A stretch of DNA of 32,064 nucleotides from JBOGWA01 sp050693155. Its GTDB lineage: Bacteria; Actinomycetota; UBA4738; CALAEC01. The DNA lies in the NCBI GenBank assembly GCA_050693155.1, contig JBOGWA010000132.1, positions 1 through 32,064 of the forward strand, written 5' to 3'. The translations under genes and the position numbers were made by a program. Below the pieces are notes generated by a model. That model saw nothing but the letters and a program-made list of their open reading frames with translations, did no database searches and was not told the origin of the DNA. Shown here piece after piece: positions 23,719-31,861 of the stretch (within the stretch, counting starts at the first letter, position 1; each line of letters opens with the position of its first letter).

Positions 23719-25791
23719 GTGTCCCTCGATCCGGAATCCCCAGTTCGGCGCATCCTCGTCCCGACGGACCGCTCACCGACGGCCGATCGGGCGGTCGCAT
23801 GGGCTGCGGCGATGGCCGCTCGCTACGGGGCGGAGCTCCACTTGTTGCAAGTGCTCCTCCCGACTGATCCGCAGGAGTCGGACGCGGGCGACGTCGATCG
23901 AGCCGAGGTGGAGCTGGGCGCCCTCGCGGAGCGCGCTGCTGGGGAGAACGGGCGGGCGACGGTCCTTGTTGGCACGGACCCAGCCGCGCTCATCGTCCAA
24001 ACCGCGGAGGAAACATCCTGCGATTGCATCGTCGTCGGCAATGCGGGGATGGCTGGGCGAAAGCAGTTCCTGTTGGGCAACGTGCCGAATCGCGTCTCGC
24101 ATATGGCCCGGTGCAACGTGATCATCGTGAACACCGCGGGCTCGGCTGGAGAGGCCGCACAACGCGCCCCGGCCGCGGAGGAAGAAGCGGCTGACGAGGA
24201 GGCCATCGAGGGTCACCTCCTCGGACGGGCAACGCGGATCGGCCGCGTCATGGCGAAGCACGGTCTTCGGGATCTCCTCGCACCCGTCGATCCGACCGAC
24301 GAGGCAACGATCCGGGACCGGGCGCAAAGGCTCCGGAGCGCGTTCGAGGAGCTCGGTCCGACGTTCGCGAAGCTCGGACAGATTCTCTCGACGCGCCCCG
24401 ACCTGCTCCCGCCGGAGTTCGTGGAAGAGCTCTCGACGCTTCAGGACCAGGTGCCCCCCCTCACCGAGGAAGAGGTCGTGGAGGTCATGGAGCAGGAACT
24501 CCGGGTGCCCTGGGAGGACGTGTTCGATCACATCGATCCGGAACCGATGGCGGCCGGCACCATCGCGCAGGTCCATCGAGCCACGCTCTCCGATGGTGAC
24601 CGGGTGATCGTGAAGGTCCAGCGCCCGACAGCGAAGCGCGATATCGCCCAAGACCTCGGCCTGCTGGAGAGATTCGCCGAGAAGATCGCCGAGCGACCGG
24701 GGCTCCGCCAGGTGATCGATCTCCCCGCGCTCGTGCAGGAGATGGCCGCGGGTTTGCGCGCAGAGCTCGACTTCCGACTCGAGGCGCGGAATGTGGAGCG
24801 GATGCGCGAGGTTCTGGCGCCGTACTCTCGGCTGGACGTGCCGAAGCTTTACGAGGACTACTCCACCGACCGGCTCCTCGTGCTGGAGGAGGTGCAGGGT
24901 GTGTTCATCCGTGACGCGCCCGAAGGGGACGCGAGGCGCGAAACCGCGGCCCAGCTCCTCGAGTCCTACTACCACCAGATCATGGTGGAGGGCTTCTTTC
25001 ACGCCGACCCCCACCCCGGGAACCTCATGTGGTGGAACGATCGCGCCTATTTCATCGACCTCGGGATGGTGGGAGAGGTCGAGCCGGAGGCGCGCGAGCT
25101 CCTGCTGCTCTTGCTGATGGCCTTCTGGCAGGAGGACGCGCCGTTCCTCTCCGACGTCGTCCTGATGCTTTCGGGTGAGGAGCAGCGCTCCGATATCGAC
25201 ATCGAGGCGTTCCAGGGGGAGCTCGCCGACCTGCTAACCAAATATCGACATTTATCCCTCAAAGAGATCCAGCTCGGCCCGATCCTTCAGGAGGTCACTG
25301 AGATCTCGGTTCGCTACCACGTGCAGCTTCCCGCGTCGCTGGCGCTCATCGGGAAGGCGCTCGCGCAGATGCAGCTCTCGGTGTCGGCCCTCGATCCAAC
25401 CCTCGATCCGTTCCAGGTCGCGGGGAGCTTCGTCCTCAAGAACCTCACCGGGCAGATCCGCGACCGCACGAATCCCAGGCGCCTCTTCTACGACGCCCAG
25501 AAGGTGAAGGTCCGGCTCGTGCGGCTGATGGAAGCGATCGAACGCATGGCAGGGACCCGGCCGGGGCCGAAACTCCAGGTTCAGTTCGGTGGAACGGAAC
25601 GGCTCGAGCAAACCGTCAGAGGAGCGGGGCGGCGAATCGCCATCGCGGCGGTGGCCGGCGGCGCGCTCGTCGCGACCGCGATGACGGCGGGGTCCGCTGA
25701 TGTGGCGGATTGGGTACCGATTGCCCTCGGGACAGCGGGCGGAGGACTAACCGCGGGGCTGGTCTTCGATCTGCTCCGGCCCGGCCGCTAG
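23719..25791 (+). CDS. Universal stress protein domain fused to an ABC1/UbiB-family kinase
   Basis: 690 residues from GTG 23719. Residues 1 to about 140 are a UspA domain with RRILVPTDRSPTADRAVAWA and the ATP-binding loop GNAGMAGRKQFLLGNVPNRV. After an acidic linker (about 145-165), residues about 170-620 are an AarF/UbiB atypical kinase. It shows the KxGQ motif (FAKLGQILSTRPDLLP), the Ala/Gly-rich loop AAGTIAQVH, the lysine VIVKVQRP, ELDFRLEARN, the catalytic loop HADPHPGNLMW and the metal motif FIDLGMVG. Two hydrophobic helices close the protein (about 635-660 and 665-685), as in membrane-anchored UbiB. UbiB proteins support quinone biosynthesis or lipid transport. A UbiE homolog lies just downstream. 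The joined USP domain suggests control by stress or ATP (inference). Confidence 0.92.
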   Translation: MSLDPESPVRRILVPTDRSPTADRAVAWAAAMAARYGAELHLLQVLLPTDPQESDAGDVDRAEVELGALAERAAGENGRATVLVGTDPAALIVQTAEETSCDCIVVGNAGMAGRKQFLLGNVPNRVSHMARCNVIIVNTAGSAGEAAQRAPAAEEEAADEEAIEGHLLGRATRIGRVMAKHGLRDLLAPVDPTDEATIRDRAQRLRSAFEELGPTFAKLGQILSTRPDLLPPEFVEELSTLQDQVPPLTEEEVVEVMEQELRVPWEDVFDHIDPEPMAAGTIAQVHRATLSDGDRVIVKVQRPTAKRDIAQDLGLLERFAEKIAERPGLRQVIDLPALVQEMAAGLRAELDFRLEARNVERMREVLAPYSRLDVPKLYEDYSTDRLLVLEEVQGVFIRDAPEGDARRETAAQLLESYYHQIMVEGFFHADPHPGNLMWWNDRAYFIDLGMVGEVEPEARELLLLLLMAFWQEDAPFLSDVVLMLSGEEQRSDIDIEAFQGELADLLTKYRHLSLKEIQLGPILQEVTEISVRYHVQLPASLALIGKALAQMQLSVSALDPTLDPFQVAGSFVLKNLTGQIRDRTNPRRLFYDAQKVKVRLVRLMEAIERMAGTRPGPKLQVQFGGTERLEQTVRGAGRRIAIAAVAGGALVATAMTAGSADVADWVPIALGTAGGGLTAGLVFDLLRPGR

Positions 25792-25947
25792 GCCACGTTC
25801 ACCCTCAGCCCCTGAGCCGTTGGCCTCGCTCTTGCGAAGAGCTTTCAGCAATCGGCGCTCCACGATGATGGCGGCGATCGTCATGCCCACGCCGAGCACC
25901 ACGCGCTCGACGAGTCGGATCAGCCCCCCGGGCCGTTTCGGCGCCAT
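25747..25947 (-). CDS. Possible small single-helix membrane protein
   Basis: 66 residues from ATG 25947: a basic start (MAPKRPGGLIRLVERV), one hydrophobic helix (VLGVGMTIAAIIV), then a charged tail. It overlaps the 3' end of the UbiB gene by 45 bases on the opposite strand and has no clear ribosome site. The helix and positive flank make it plausible, but it may be a chance frame. Confidence 0.4.
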   Translation of the reverse strand: MAPKRPGGLIRLVERVVLGVGMTIAAIIVERRLLKALRKSEANGSGAEGERGLAAGPEQIEDQPRG

Positions 25948-25969
25948 GACGGAAGGATAGGCTCTCGTC

Positions 25970-26701
25970 GTGGCGGGACAGCCGAGCCTCTCTCCCCGCG
26001 TCAAGCACGCAAGAGAGCTCTTTGCGGGTGTCGCGCGGGAGTACGACCTGATGTCCGAGGTGCTCTCGTTTGGTACCCACCGGCGCTGGCGGCGGTTTCT
26101 CGTCTCGAGAGTGCGGGTTCCGTCCGACGCGCTCGTGCTCGACGTCGCGACGGGGACCGCCGGGGTTGCGATCGCGCTCGCACACGCGACGGGAGCGCGT
26201 GCCGTGGGTCTGGATCAGAGTCCCGAGATGCTCGCGGTGGGAGGTCGGCGGGTCGCCGCCGCGCGCCTTGCCGGCCGGATCACGTTGCTCGAAGGACGGG
26301 CCGAGCGCCTTCCGTTTCCGGACGAGACGTTTGACGCGCTCACGTTCACGTTTCTACTTCGGTACGTGGACGACGTACCCGCCGTCGTCTCGGAGCTCGC
26401 CCGCGTGCTGCGGCCGGGAGGGGTGATGGCCTCACTCGAATTCAGCATTCCGCGGAATCCTCTCGCGCGGGCGGGCTGGTATGTCCAGACGAGGGTCGGT
26501 CTCCCGGCGCTCGGGCGGGTTGCGTCCCGCGCCTGGTTCGATACGGGCCGGTTCCTGGGCCCGAGCATCGCAGATTTCTACCGGCGACTCCCTCTCGGCG
26601 AACAGCTCGAGATATGGCGAGGGGCCGGGATGCGGGACGTTCGACCCAAGCTACTTACGCTCGGTTCTGGGGTCGTTACCTGGGGAATCAAGGATGGCTG
26701 A
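25970..26701 (+). CDS. ubiE: UbiE/MenG-type quinone C-methyltransferase
   Basis: 243 residues from GTG 25970. ELFAGVAREYDLMSEVLSFGTHRRWRR is the UbiE N-terminal signature. SAM-binding motif I is VLDVATGTAGVAIAL, followed by GLDQSPEMLAVGGRR. EGRAERLPFPDETFDALTFTFLLRYVDD and RVLRPGGVMASLEFSIP are the later family motifs. It would methylate demethylmenaquinone (or a related quinone) with S-adenosylmethionine. An actinobacterium normally uses menaquinone, so MenG is the likelier role. It overlaps the next gene by 8 bases (ATGGCTGA). Confidence 0.9.
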   Translation: MAGQPSLSPRVKHARELFAGVAREYDLMSEVLSFGTHRRWRRFLVSRVRVPSDALVLDVATGTAGVAIALAHATGARAVGLDQSPEMLAVGGRRVAAARLAGRITLLEGRAERLPFPDETFDALTFTFLLRYVDDVPAVVSELARVLRPGGVMASLEFSIPRNPLARAGWYVQTRVGLPALGRVASRAWFDTGRFLGPSIADFYRRLPLGEQLEIWRGAGMRDVRPKLLTLGSGVVTWGIKDG

Positions 26702-27428
26702 AGCCCGCCCCGCCTTCTATGCGCTTGATCGCGGCGGCTGGCGCGATTACTGGACGCTGCTTCACCCCCCGTACACGCTGTGGCACCTCTCGTACGTTGG
26801 GCTGGGGGCGTCCATTGCTCCGACCTTCGATTGGCGGAAGCTGCTCGCGGTAGCGGTCGCCTTCTTTCTCGGTGTCGGTGTCACCGCACACGCGCTGGAC
26901 GAGCTGAACGGTCGTCCGCTCCAGACGAAGATCCCAGGTTGGGTGCTGTGGGGACTCGCTTGGCTCGGCCTCGCCGGCGCCGTTGGGATCGGGTTCCTCG
27001 GGGCCGCGGTTGTCTCCTGGTGGCTGGCGGTGTTCATTGCCTTCGGTGGTTTCGTTGTCGTTGCCTACAACCTCGAGTTGTTCGGCGGCGCGCTTCACTC
27101 CGACCTATGGTTTGCCATTTCCTGGGGGGCGTTTCCTGCGCTCACGGCGTACTTCGCGCAAGCGGAGACGTTTCGAATCGAGGCGATCCTGGTAGCCGCT
27201 GCCTGCGGAGCGCTCTCTGCTGCGCAGCGCCGGCTTTCGACTCCGGCGCGACTCCTCAGGCGCAGGGCGGTTCGTGTGTCCGGGACGATTGACCTGGACG
27301 ACGGCAACGAGATGGCGATCGACGATTCGACTCTCAGGGAAGCACCGGAGTCGGCTCTTCGGGCGCTCAGCACCGCGGTCGTGCTGCTCGCGGCGGGACT
27401 GATCGTCTTCCGCCTCTGGCCGGCGTAG
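26694..27428 (+). CDS. Polytopic membrane protein, possibly UbiA-like
   Basis: 244 residues from ATG 26694, overlapping the ubiE-like stop. About six hydrophobic segments are seen. After the second comes VTAHALDELNGRPLQTKIPG (about 63-82), which recalls the Asp-rich first loop of UbiA prenyltransferases (N-D-x-x-D followed by RPL) but lacks the full motif. The helices WRDYWTLLHPPYTLWHLSYVGLGA and ISWGAFPALTAYF are also compatible. Given its coupling to a quinone methyltransferase and a UbiB fusion, a role in quinone or prenyl-lipid biosynthesis is plausible. The missing motif keeps this uncertain. Confidence 0.7.
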   Translation: MAEARPAFYALDRGGWRDYWTLLHPPYTLWHLSYVGLGASIAPTFDWRKLLAVAVAFFLGVGVTAHALDELNGRPLQTKIPGWVLWGLAWLGLAGAVGIGFLGAAVVSWWLAVFIAFGGFVVVAYNLELFGGALHSDLWFAISWGAFPALTAYFAQAETFRIEAILVAAACGALSAAQRRLSTPARLLRRRAVRVSGTIDLDDGNEMAIDDSTLREAPESALRALSTAVVLLAAGLIVFRLWPA

Positions 27429-27433
27429 CTCCC

Positions 27434-27955
27434 TCAGAAGCTGACGTACCGGGCGATCGACATCGCGACCGCGGCGATTACGAGGAACGCGAAGTCGTAG
27501 GTCCCGATCACGCGCAGCTGTTCCTGGATCTTGGTGATCTGCGTCATCTGCTCCTGGCTCGGTGGTCCGCCCGACGCGACGGCTTCGGCGCCGATCTCCT
27601 CCATCTTCCGGACTCTGGGACCGATCAGTGTCATGCCGGCAAAAAACGCGAGCAACGCAAAAGCGGCGCCGACGGTCAATACAATCCCGGTGTCGGTCGC
27701 GATCCAGTCGGGATCGAACCCGCCCGAGGCGCGCCAGTAGAGGAATCCACCCGCGACGATGGCGATACCCGACAGACCCGTCATGACGAGGTCGACCTTG
27801 CGCTCCTTTGTCATGTGCTGCATGAATTTCTGGGCGTCCGGCCCCAGGGTTCTCGCTGTGGGCTCGACGAAGTAGAAGAAGAAGAAGGCCGACCCAACCC
27901 AGGCGATGCCCGCGACGATGTGAAGTATCCGGAAGACGATCAGGTACGGATCCAT
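27434..27955 (-). CDS. DUF2269/CopD-like membrane protein
   Basis: 173 residues from ATG 27955, with GGAGGAGG 8 bases upstream; the longer open frame is rejected for this reason. Four hydrophobic helices are present. The first segment, YLIVFRILHIVAGIAWVGSAFFFFYFVEPTAR, has the His and Trp pattern common in DUF2269/CopD-type proteins, where the His may bind heme or metal. A charged loop KFMQHMTKERKVDLVM and a C-terminal QITKIQEQLRVIGTYD connect the helices. Function unknown. It ends 5 bases from the UbiA-like gene (convergent) and is divergent from the selenoprotein gene. Confidence 0.78.
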   Translation of the reverse strand: MDPYLIVFRILHIVAGIAWVGSAFFFFYFVEPTARTLGPDAQKFMQHMTKERKVDLVMTGLSGIAIVAGGFLYWRASGGFDPDWIATDTGIVLTVGAAFALLAFFAGMTLIGPRVRKMEEIGAEAVASGGPPSQEQMTQITKIQEQLRVIGTYDFAFLVIAAVAMSIARYVSF

Positions 27956-28027
27956 CGCGTTCCTCCTCCGTCCGGTTGAGCCCAAGTTTGCCGGACCGCG
28001 GCTGCGGCGGCTAGTCTGCGCTCCGCC

Positions 28028-28528
28028 ATGCCCGTTCAGGTTGGAGACCCCGCGCCGGACTTCGAGCTCACCGGCCGGTTCGATCATGAGGCGGGAGTCT
28101 TCACAAAACACCGGCTCTCCGGGGTCCTAAAGGAGGGGCCGGTCATCCTTCATTTCTTCCCCGCGCCGTTCACCGGAGGGTGAACGCTTCAGATGACGAC
28201 GGTGCGTGACACCATCGACCAGTACCGAGAGCCGGGAGTGACCGTCTGGGGGGTCACCGCCGTCGCGCCGCTGATCATTTCCGCGTGGGCCAGGGAGCAC
28301 AAGTTTGGTGTGCCGATCCTCTCCGACTTCGAGCGCCATGTGAGCGAGGCCTACGTTGGTGTCTACGATCCCGAGACGGAGCACGCGCTCGCGCTTTTGA
28401 CCAAGCGCGGCATGGTCGGGATTGGGCGGGACGGCGTGGTTCGGTACGTGTGGACGGCACGGGATTACGCGAACGTCCCACTCGAAGAAGACGCGGCGAA
28501 GGCAATCGCCGCCGTGACGTCTAGCTGA
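28028..28528 (+). CDS. Peroxiredoxin (AhpE/Bcp type) with in-frame TGA read as selenocysteine
   Basis: One frame from ATG 28028 to the stop at 28528 encodes 166 residues if the TGA at 28181-28183 (codon 52) is translated; the length equals AhpE/Bcp proteins. The N-terminus is VGDPAPDFEL, then HFFPAPFTGG and the TGA, exactly where the family motif PxxxTxxC has its peroxidatic cysteine (Pro45, Thr49, position 52). Downstream family features are in the same frame: FGVPILSDFERHVSEAYVGVYD and GRDGVVRYVW. The protein has no cysteine elsewhere, as in one-site peroxiredoxins. A SECIS-like hairpin follows (28197-28217). It would reduce peroxides in the cytoplasm. The alternative is a nonsense-mutated gene; selA, selB and tRNA-Sec are not in this window. 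Confidence 0.82.
28197..28217 (+). promoter_or_regulatory. Candidate bacterial SECIS element in the peroxiredoxin mRNA
   Basis: CGA-C-GGTG, loop CGTGA, CACC-A-TCG form a stem of four plus three pairs around one C-A mismatch. The loop starts 21 bases after the TGA and has G as its second base. Both agree with the known bSECIS pattern (guanine in the first two loop positions, loop about 16-37 bases from UGA), which recruits SelB and tRNA-Sec. Confidence 0.65.
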
Positions 28529-28556
28529 TCTGGCTTAGCGAGCCCCCCGAACTCCT

Positions 28557-30485
28557 CTAGGCGGACTTCTTCTTCAGGTAGCGAAGGAGACCCCCGGCGA
28601 GAAGTTGTTCCCGCTCGTGGTCGTTCAGGTCGTTCGCGACCTTGAACTCCTTGCCGTCGACGTTGAGAGTGAATGTTGTGCTCCCGCCGGCGATCTCCTC
28701 GCCTAGGTTCGGGAGGGACCACGTGTCGCCGAGCCTTGCCTGCTCGTACACCTGGTCGTCGATGATCGCGGGAACGATTCCGTTGTTGATGAGGTTGCGC
28801 CGGTGGATGCGATGGAAACCCTTCGCGAACACGGCGCGGACGCCCAACTGAAGGGGGGCGAGTGCGGCGTGCTCGCGCGAGGACCCCTGCCCGTAGTTGT
28901 CTCCGGCGACGACGAACCCGCCGCCCCATTCCTTCGCGCGGGCGACGAATTCCGGATCTTCCTTCCGGAAGCAGTACTCGGCGATCGCGGGGATGTTCGA
29001 GCGTTCCGCCATAACGATGACGCCGTCGGGTGACATCGAGCCGGTCGAGATGTTGTCCGGAAGCGTGATGAGCACCCGCCCGGTCAAGGCTTCCGGGAGG
29101 TCCGGCGGGGTGGGCGGCGGCTTGATGTTGGGCCCTCGCCAGATCTCGACGCTGGCTGCCTCGTCCGGAGGGAGAGGCTGGATCAGCATCGAGTCATCCG
29201 CGACCGGCTTTGGGGCCTCGATCTTCGGGGGCTCCATGTCGAGGTCGCGCGGATCCGTGATGACGCCCTTGAGGGCCGTGGCCCCGGCAGTCGCCGGTGA
29301 CGTGAGGTAGACGTAATCGTCCACGGTGCCCGACCGGCCCTGGAAGTTCCGGTTCATCGTTCGCACTGAGGGTTGGCCCGAAGGGGGTGCTTGCCCCATG
29401 CCCACGCAGGGTCCGCACGCCGGCTCGAGGAGTCGCGCCCCCGCCGCGATGTAGTCGGTCAGTACGCCGGTCGAGGCGATCGCGTTCAGGACCTGGCGTG
29501 ATCCGGGAGATACGGTCATGTCGAGCCACTCGTTCACGCCGCCTGCTTTCACAATCGCGGCGGGGATCGCGAGGTCCTCGTAGGAAGAGTTCACCGACGA
29601 ACCGACGCAAACCTGAGCAACTTTGGTGCCCGCAACCTCGCGGACCGGGACGACGTTGTCGGGGTTCCTCGGCTTGGCGATGAGCGGCTCGAGAGCGGCG
29701 AGGTCGATCACCATCTCCTCGTCGTAGGAACACCCGGGGTCGGGCAGAAGCTCGCGAAAATCCCCGGCACGCTCTTGAGATTCCAGCCACTCGCGGGTGC
29801 GCCCGTCGGCCGGAAAGATTCCCGCAGTCGCGCCTAGCTCCTGGATCATGTTGCAGATCGTGGCCCGCTCGGTCGCAGACAGCGTGGCGACGCCGTTTCC
29901 ATCAAACGCGAACGCCTTGTTGATGCCGCCTTTCACCGTGAGGCGGCGAAGCATCTCGAGAATGACGTCCTTTGACGAGACCCACGGCGACAGCTCGTTC
30001 TCGAGCACGACCCGGACGACCGATGGATAGGTGAGCTCGAATGGGTACCCCGCCATCGCCACGGCGGCATCCATCCCCCCGATCCCGAGGGCGAACATGC
30101 CGACCGCGCCGGCAGTCGTTGTGTGAGAGTCCGAGCCGACGAGCGTCGCCCACGGCTTGTCGAAGCGCTCGAGGAACACGTAATGCGAGATGCCGTTTCC
30201 GGGCCGCGAGAACACGGCGCCGTATCGGGCCGCGCAGGTCTGAAGGAAGAAGTGATCGTCGGGGTTCTTGTGGTCGAGCTGAATCATGTTGTGGTCGATG
30301 AACTGAACGACGAGCGGCACCTGCACCCGGTCTTTGTCGAGCTGCTCGAACTCCATCCACGCCATGGTCCCGGTGGCGTCCTGGAGCAGGACCATGTCGA
30401 TGCGGTACGAGATCGGTGTTCCCGGCTCGAGCTTCCCGGAGACGAGGTGCTCCTCGAGGACCTTCTCGACGATGTTCTGCGGCAC
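28557..30485 (-). CDS. acn: Aconitate hydratase
   Basis: 642 residues from GTG 30485, with GGAGG 8 bases upstream. The frame is open further but runs into the divergent gene. The 4Fe-4S cluster cysteines are Cys293 (QVCVGSSVNSS) and Cys357 and Cys360 (ACGPCVGMG). Substrate-binding stretches include VGSDSHTTTAGAVGMFALGIGGMD, RNFQGRSG and GDNYGQGSSREHAALAP; the C-terminal swivel domain begins near residue 470. It converts citrate to isocitrate in the TCA cycle. The length and sequence suit the shorter bacterial aconitase type rather than the 900-residue AcnA. It is convergent with the peroxiredoxin gene. Confidence 0.95.
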   Translation of the reverse strand: MPQNIVEKVLEEHLVSGKLEPGTPISYRIDMVLLQDATGTMAWMEFEQLDKDRVQVPLVVQFIDHNMIQLDHKNPDDHFFLQTCAARYGAVFSRPGNGISHYVFLERFDKPWATLVGSDSHTTTAGAVGMFALGIGGMDAAVAMAGYPFELTYPSVVRVVLENELSPWVSSKDVILEMLRRLTVKGGINKAFAFDGNGVATLSATERATICNMIQELGATAGIFPADGRTREWLESQERAGDFRELLPDPGCSYDEEMVIDLAALEPLIAKPRNPDNVVPVREVAGTKVAQVCVGSSVNSSYEDLAIPAAIVKAGGVNEWLDMTVSPGSRQVLNAIASTGVLTDYIAAGARLLEPACGPCVGMGQAPPSGQPSVRTMNRNFQGRSGTVDDYVYLTSPATAGATALKGVITDPRDLDMEPPKIEAPKPVADDSMLIQPLPPDEAASVEIWRGPNIKPPPTPPDLPEALTGRVLITLPDNISTGSMSPDGVIVMAERSNIPAIAEYCFRKEDPEFVARAKEWGGGFVVAGDNYGQGSSREHAALAPLQLGVRAVFAKGFHRIHRRNLINNGIVPAIIDDQVYEQARLGDTWSLPNLGEEIAGGSTTFTLNVDGKEFKVANDLNDHEREQLLAGGLLRYLKKKSA

Positions 30486-30540
30486 TTCGCGCCTCCGAAA
30501 GTCGCGGGCTCTCGCTAAATACGATACTAGGCTGGCTTGG

Positions 30541-31761
30541 ATGACTGGGACCTTGGTGATCGTCGGGGCGGGAGTCTGTGGCGGCGCGGCCGTCCAGACC
30601 CTGCGGAATGAGGGGTTCGATGGGCGGATCGTGCTCGCGGGCGACGAACCGCATCTCCCGTACGAGCGCCCGCCTCTTTCCAAGGAGTACCTCCAGGGGA
30701 AGCAGGAGCGGGATGCCTTGCCGCTACTCGACGATTCCTGGTACGAGGATCAGGCAGTCGAGGCGAAGCTCGGGGTTCGCGTCGCCTCGATCGATGCCCG
30801 CGACCGGACGGTTCGGCTGGAGGGCGGAGAGGAGATCAAGGCGGACGCTGTCCTGCTGGCAACGGGAGGCCGCCCGCGGAAGCTCGACGTCGATCCGTCC
30901 GAACGGATCCTCTACCTGAGAACGGTTGAGGACTCGGACAGGATCCGCGCACGCCTGGGCAGCGACGCGAAGCTCGTCGTCGTCGGAGCGGGCTTCATCG
31001 GAGCAGAGGTGGCGGCCTCGGCCCGCACCCTGGGGACAGAGGTCACCGTGATCGAGATGTTCGCCGTCCCGCTCATGCGCGCCTTGGGGGAGGAGATGGG
31101 GCGTGTCTACGAGGCGATCCACCGGGACCATGGGATCGACCTCCGGCTGGGATCTGGGGTGGAGTCCATCAAGGAAACCGCCGACGGGGTTGTCGTCCGC
31201 AACGACCGGGGCGAGCTCGTTGAGGGGGAAGCCGCTGTGGTGGGTATCGCGATCGCCCCCAACATCGACCTTGCAGAAGCAGCCGGCCTCAAAACAGAGA
31301 ATGGGATCGTGGTTGACGAATACTGCCAGACGTCGGCCGAAGGAATCTACGCCGCCGGCGATGTGGCAAACCATTTCCATCCGATCTTCGGGCAACGCAT
31401 GCGCGTCGAGCATTTCGACAACGCCCTGAAGCAGGGCGCCGCGGCCGCTCGAAACATGTTGGGACGGCAGGAGGTGTACGACGATCCCCACTGGTTCTGG
31501 TCCGACCAGTACGACCACAACCTCCAGTACGCAGGGTTCGCGGCGGAGTGGGACGAGATCGTCGTTCGAGGCTCGATCGATGAGCGGAACTTCACGGCCT
31601 TCTACCTGAAGGAGGGCCTCCTGCTCGCGACGCTCGGCCTCAACAGAGGACGGGACGTGCGCCGGGCGATGAAGCTCATCTCGGCCCGGATCAGGCCGGA
31701 TCCGGAGGCCCTCCGGGACGAGGATGTCGATCTGCGCACGCTCTTGACCAAGGCGGGGTAG
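30541..31761 (+). CDS. FAD-dependent ferredoxin/rubredoxin reductase family protein
   Basis: 406 residues from ATG 30541. The N-terminal FAD-binding motif is IVGAGVCGGAA, with PYERPPLSKEYLQG as in BphA4-type reductases. The second dinucleotide motif is VVVGAGFIGAEVAA (NAD(P)H), and the FAD C-motif is GIYAAGDVANH. The C-terminal PHWFWSDQYDHNLQYAGFA is characteristic of ferredoxin reductases of oxygenase systems. It passes electrons from NAD(P)H to a ferredoxin or rubredoxin; no such partner is visible in the window. It is divergent from aconitase with 55 bases between start codons. Confidence 0.92.
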   Translation: MTGTLVIVGAGVCGGAAVQTLRNEGFDGRIVLAGDEPHLPYERPPLSKEYLQGKQERDALPLLDDSWYEDQAVEAKLGVRVASIDARDRTVRLEGGEEIKADAVLLATGGRPRKLDVDPSERILYLRTVEDSDRIRARLGSDAKLVVVGAGFIGAEVAASARTLGTEVTVIEMFAVPLMRALGEEMGRVYEAIHRDHGIDLRLGSGVESIKETADGVVVRNDRGELVEGEAAVVGIAIAPNIDLAEAAGLKTENGIVVDEYCQTSAEGIYAAGDVANHFHPIFGQRMRVEHFDNALKQGAAAARNMLGRQEVYDDPHWFWSDQYDHNLQYAGFAAEWDEIVVRGSIDERNFTAFYLKEGLLLATLGLNRGRDVRRAMKLISARIRPDPEALRDEDVDLRTLLTKAG

Positions 31762-31861
31762 CCGGCGTTTCCGATACGTTCCTCTGCCGGTCGCGAGCTC
31801 TCCGGCACAAGATCCTCCAGGAGTGTCACGGCGTGATGCAACGTACACTGGTGACGAACCC

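Noticed and set aside
23773..25014. Minus-strand open frame of 413 codons opposite the USP-UbiB gene
   Set aside because: The plus strand carries unmistakable USP and UbiB motifs; the antisense product has none.
28028..28183. Reading the peroxiredoxin as a dead gene ended by TGA
   Set aside because: The frame stays intact to the normal C-terminus, the TGA is on the catalytic cysteine codon and a SECIS-like hairpin follows. It cannot be fully excluded without the selenocysteine genes.
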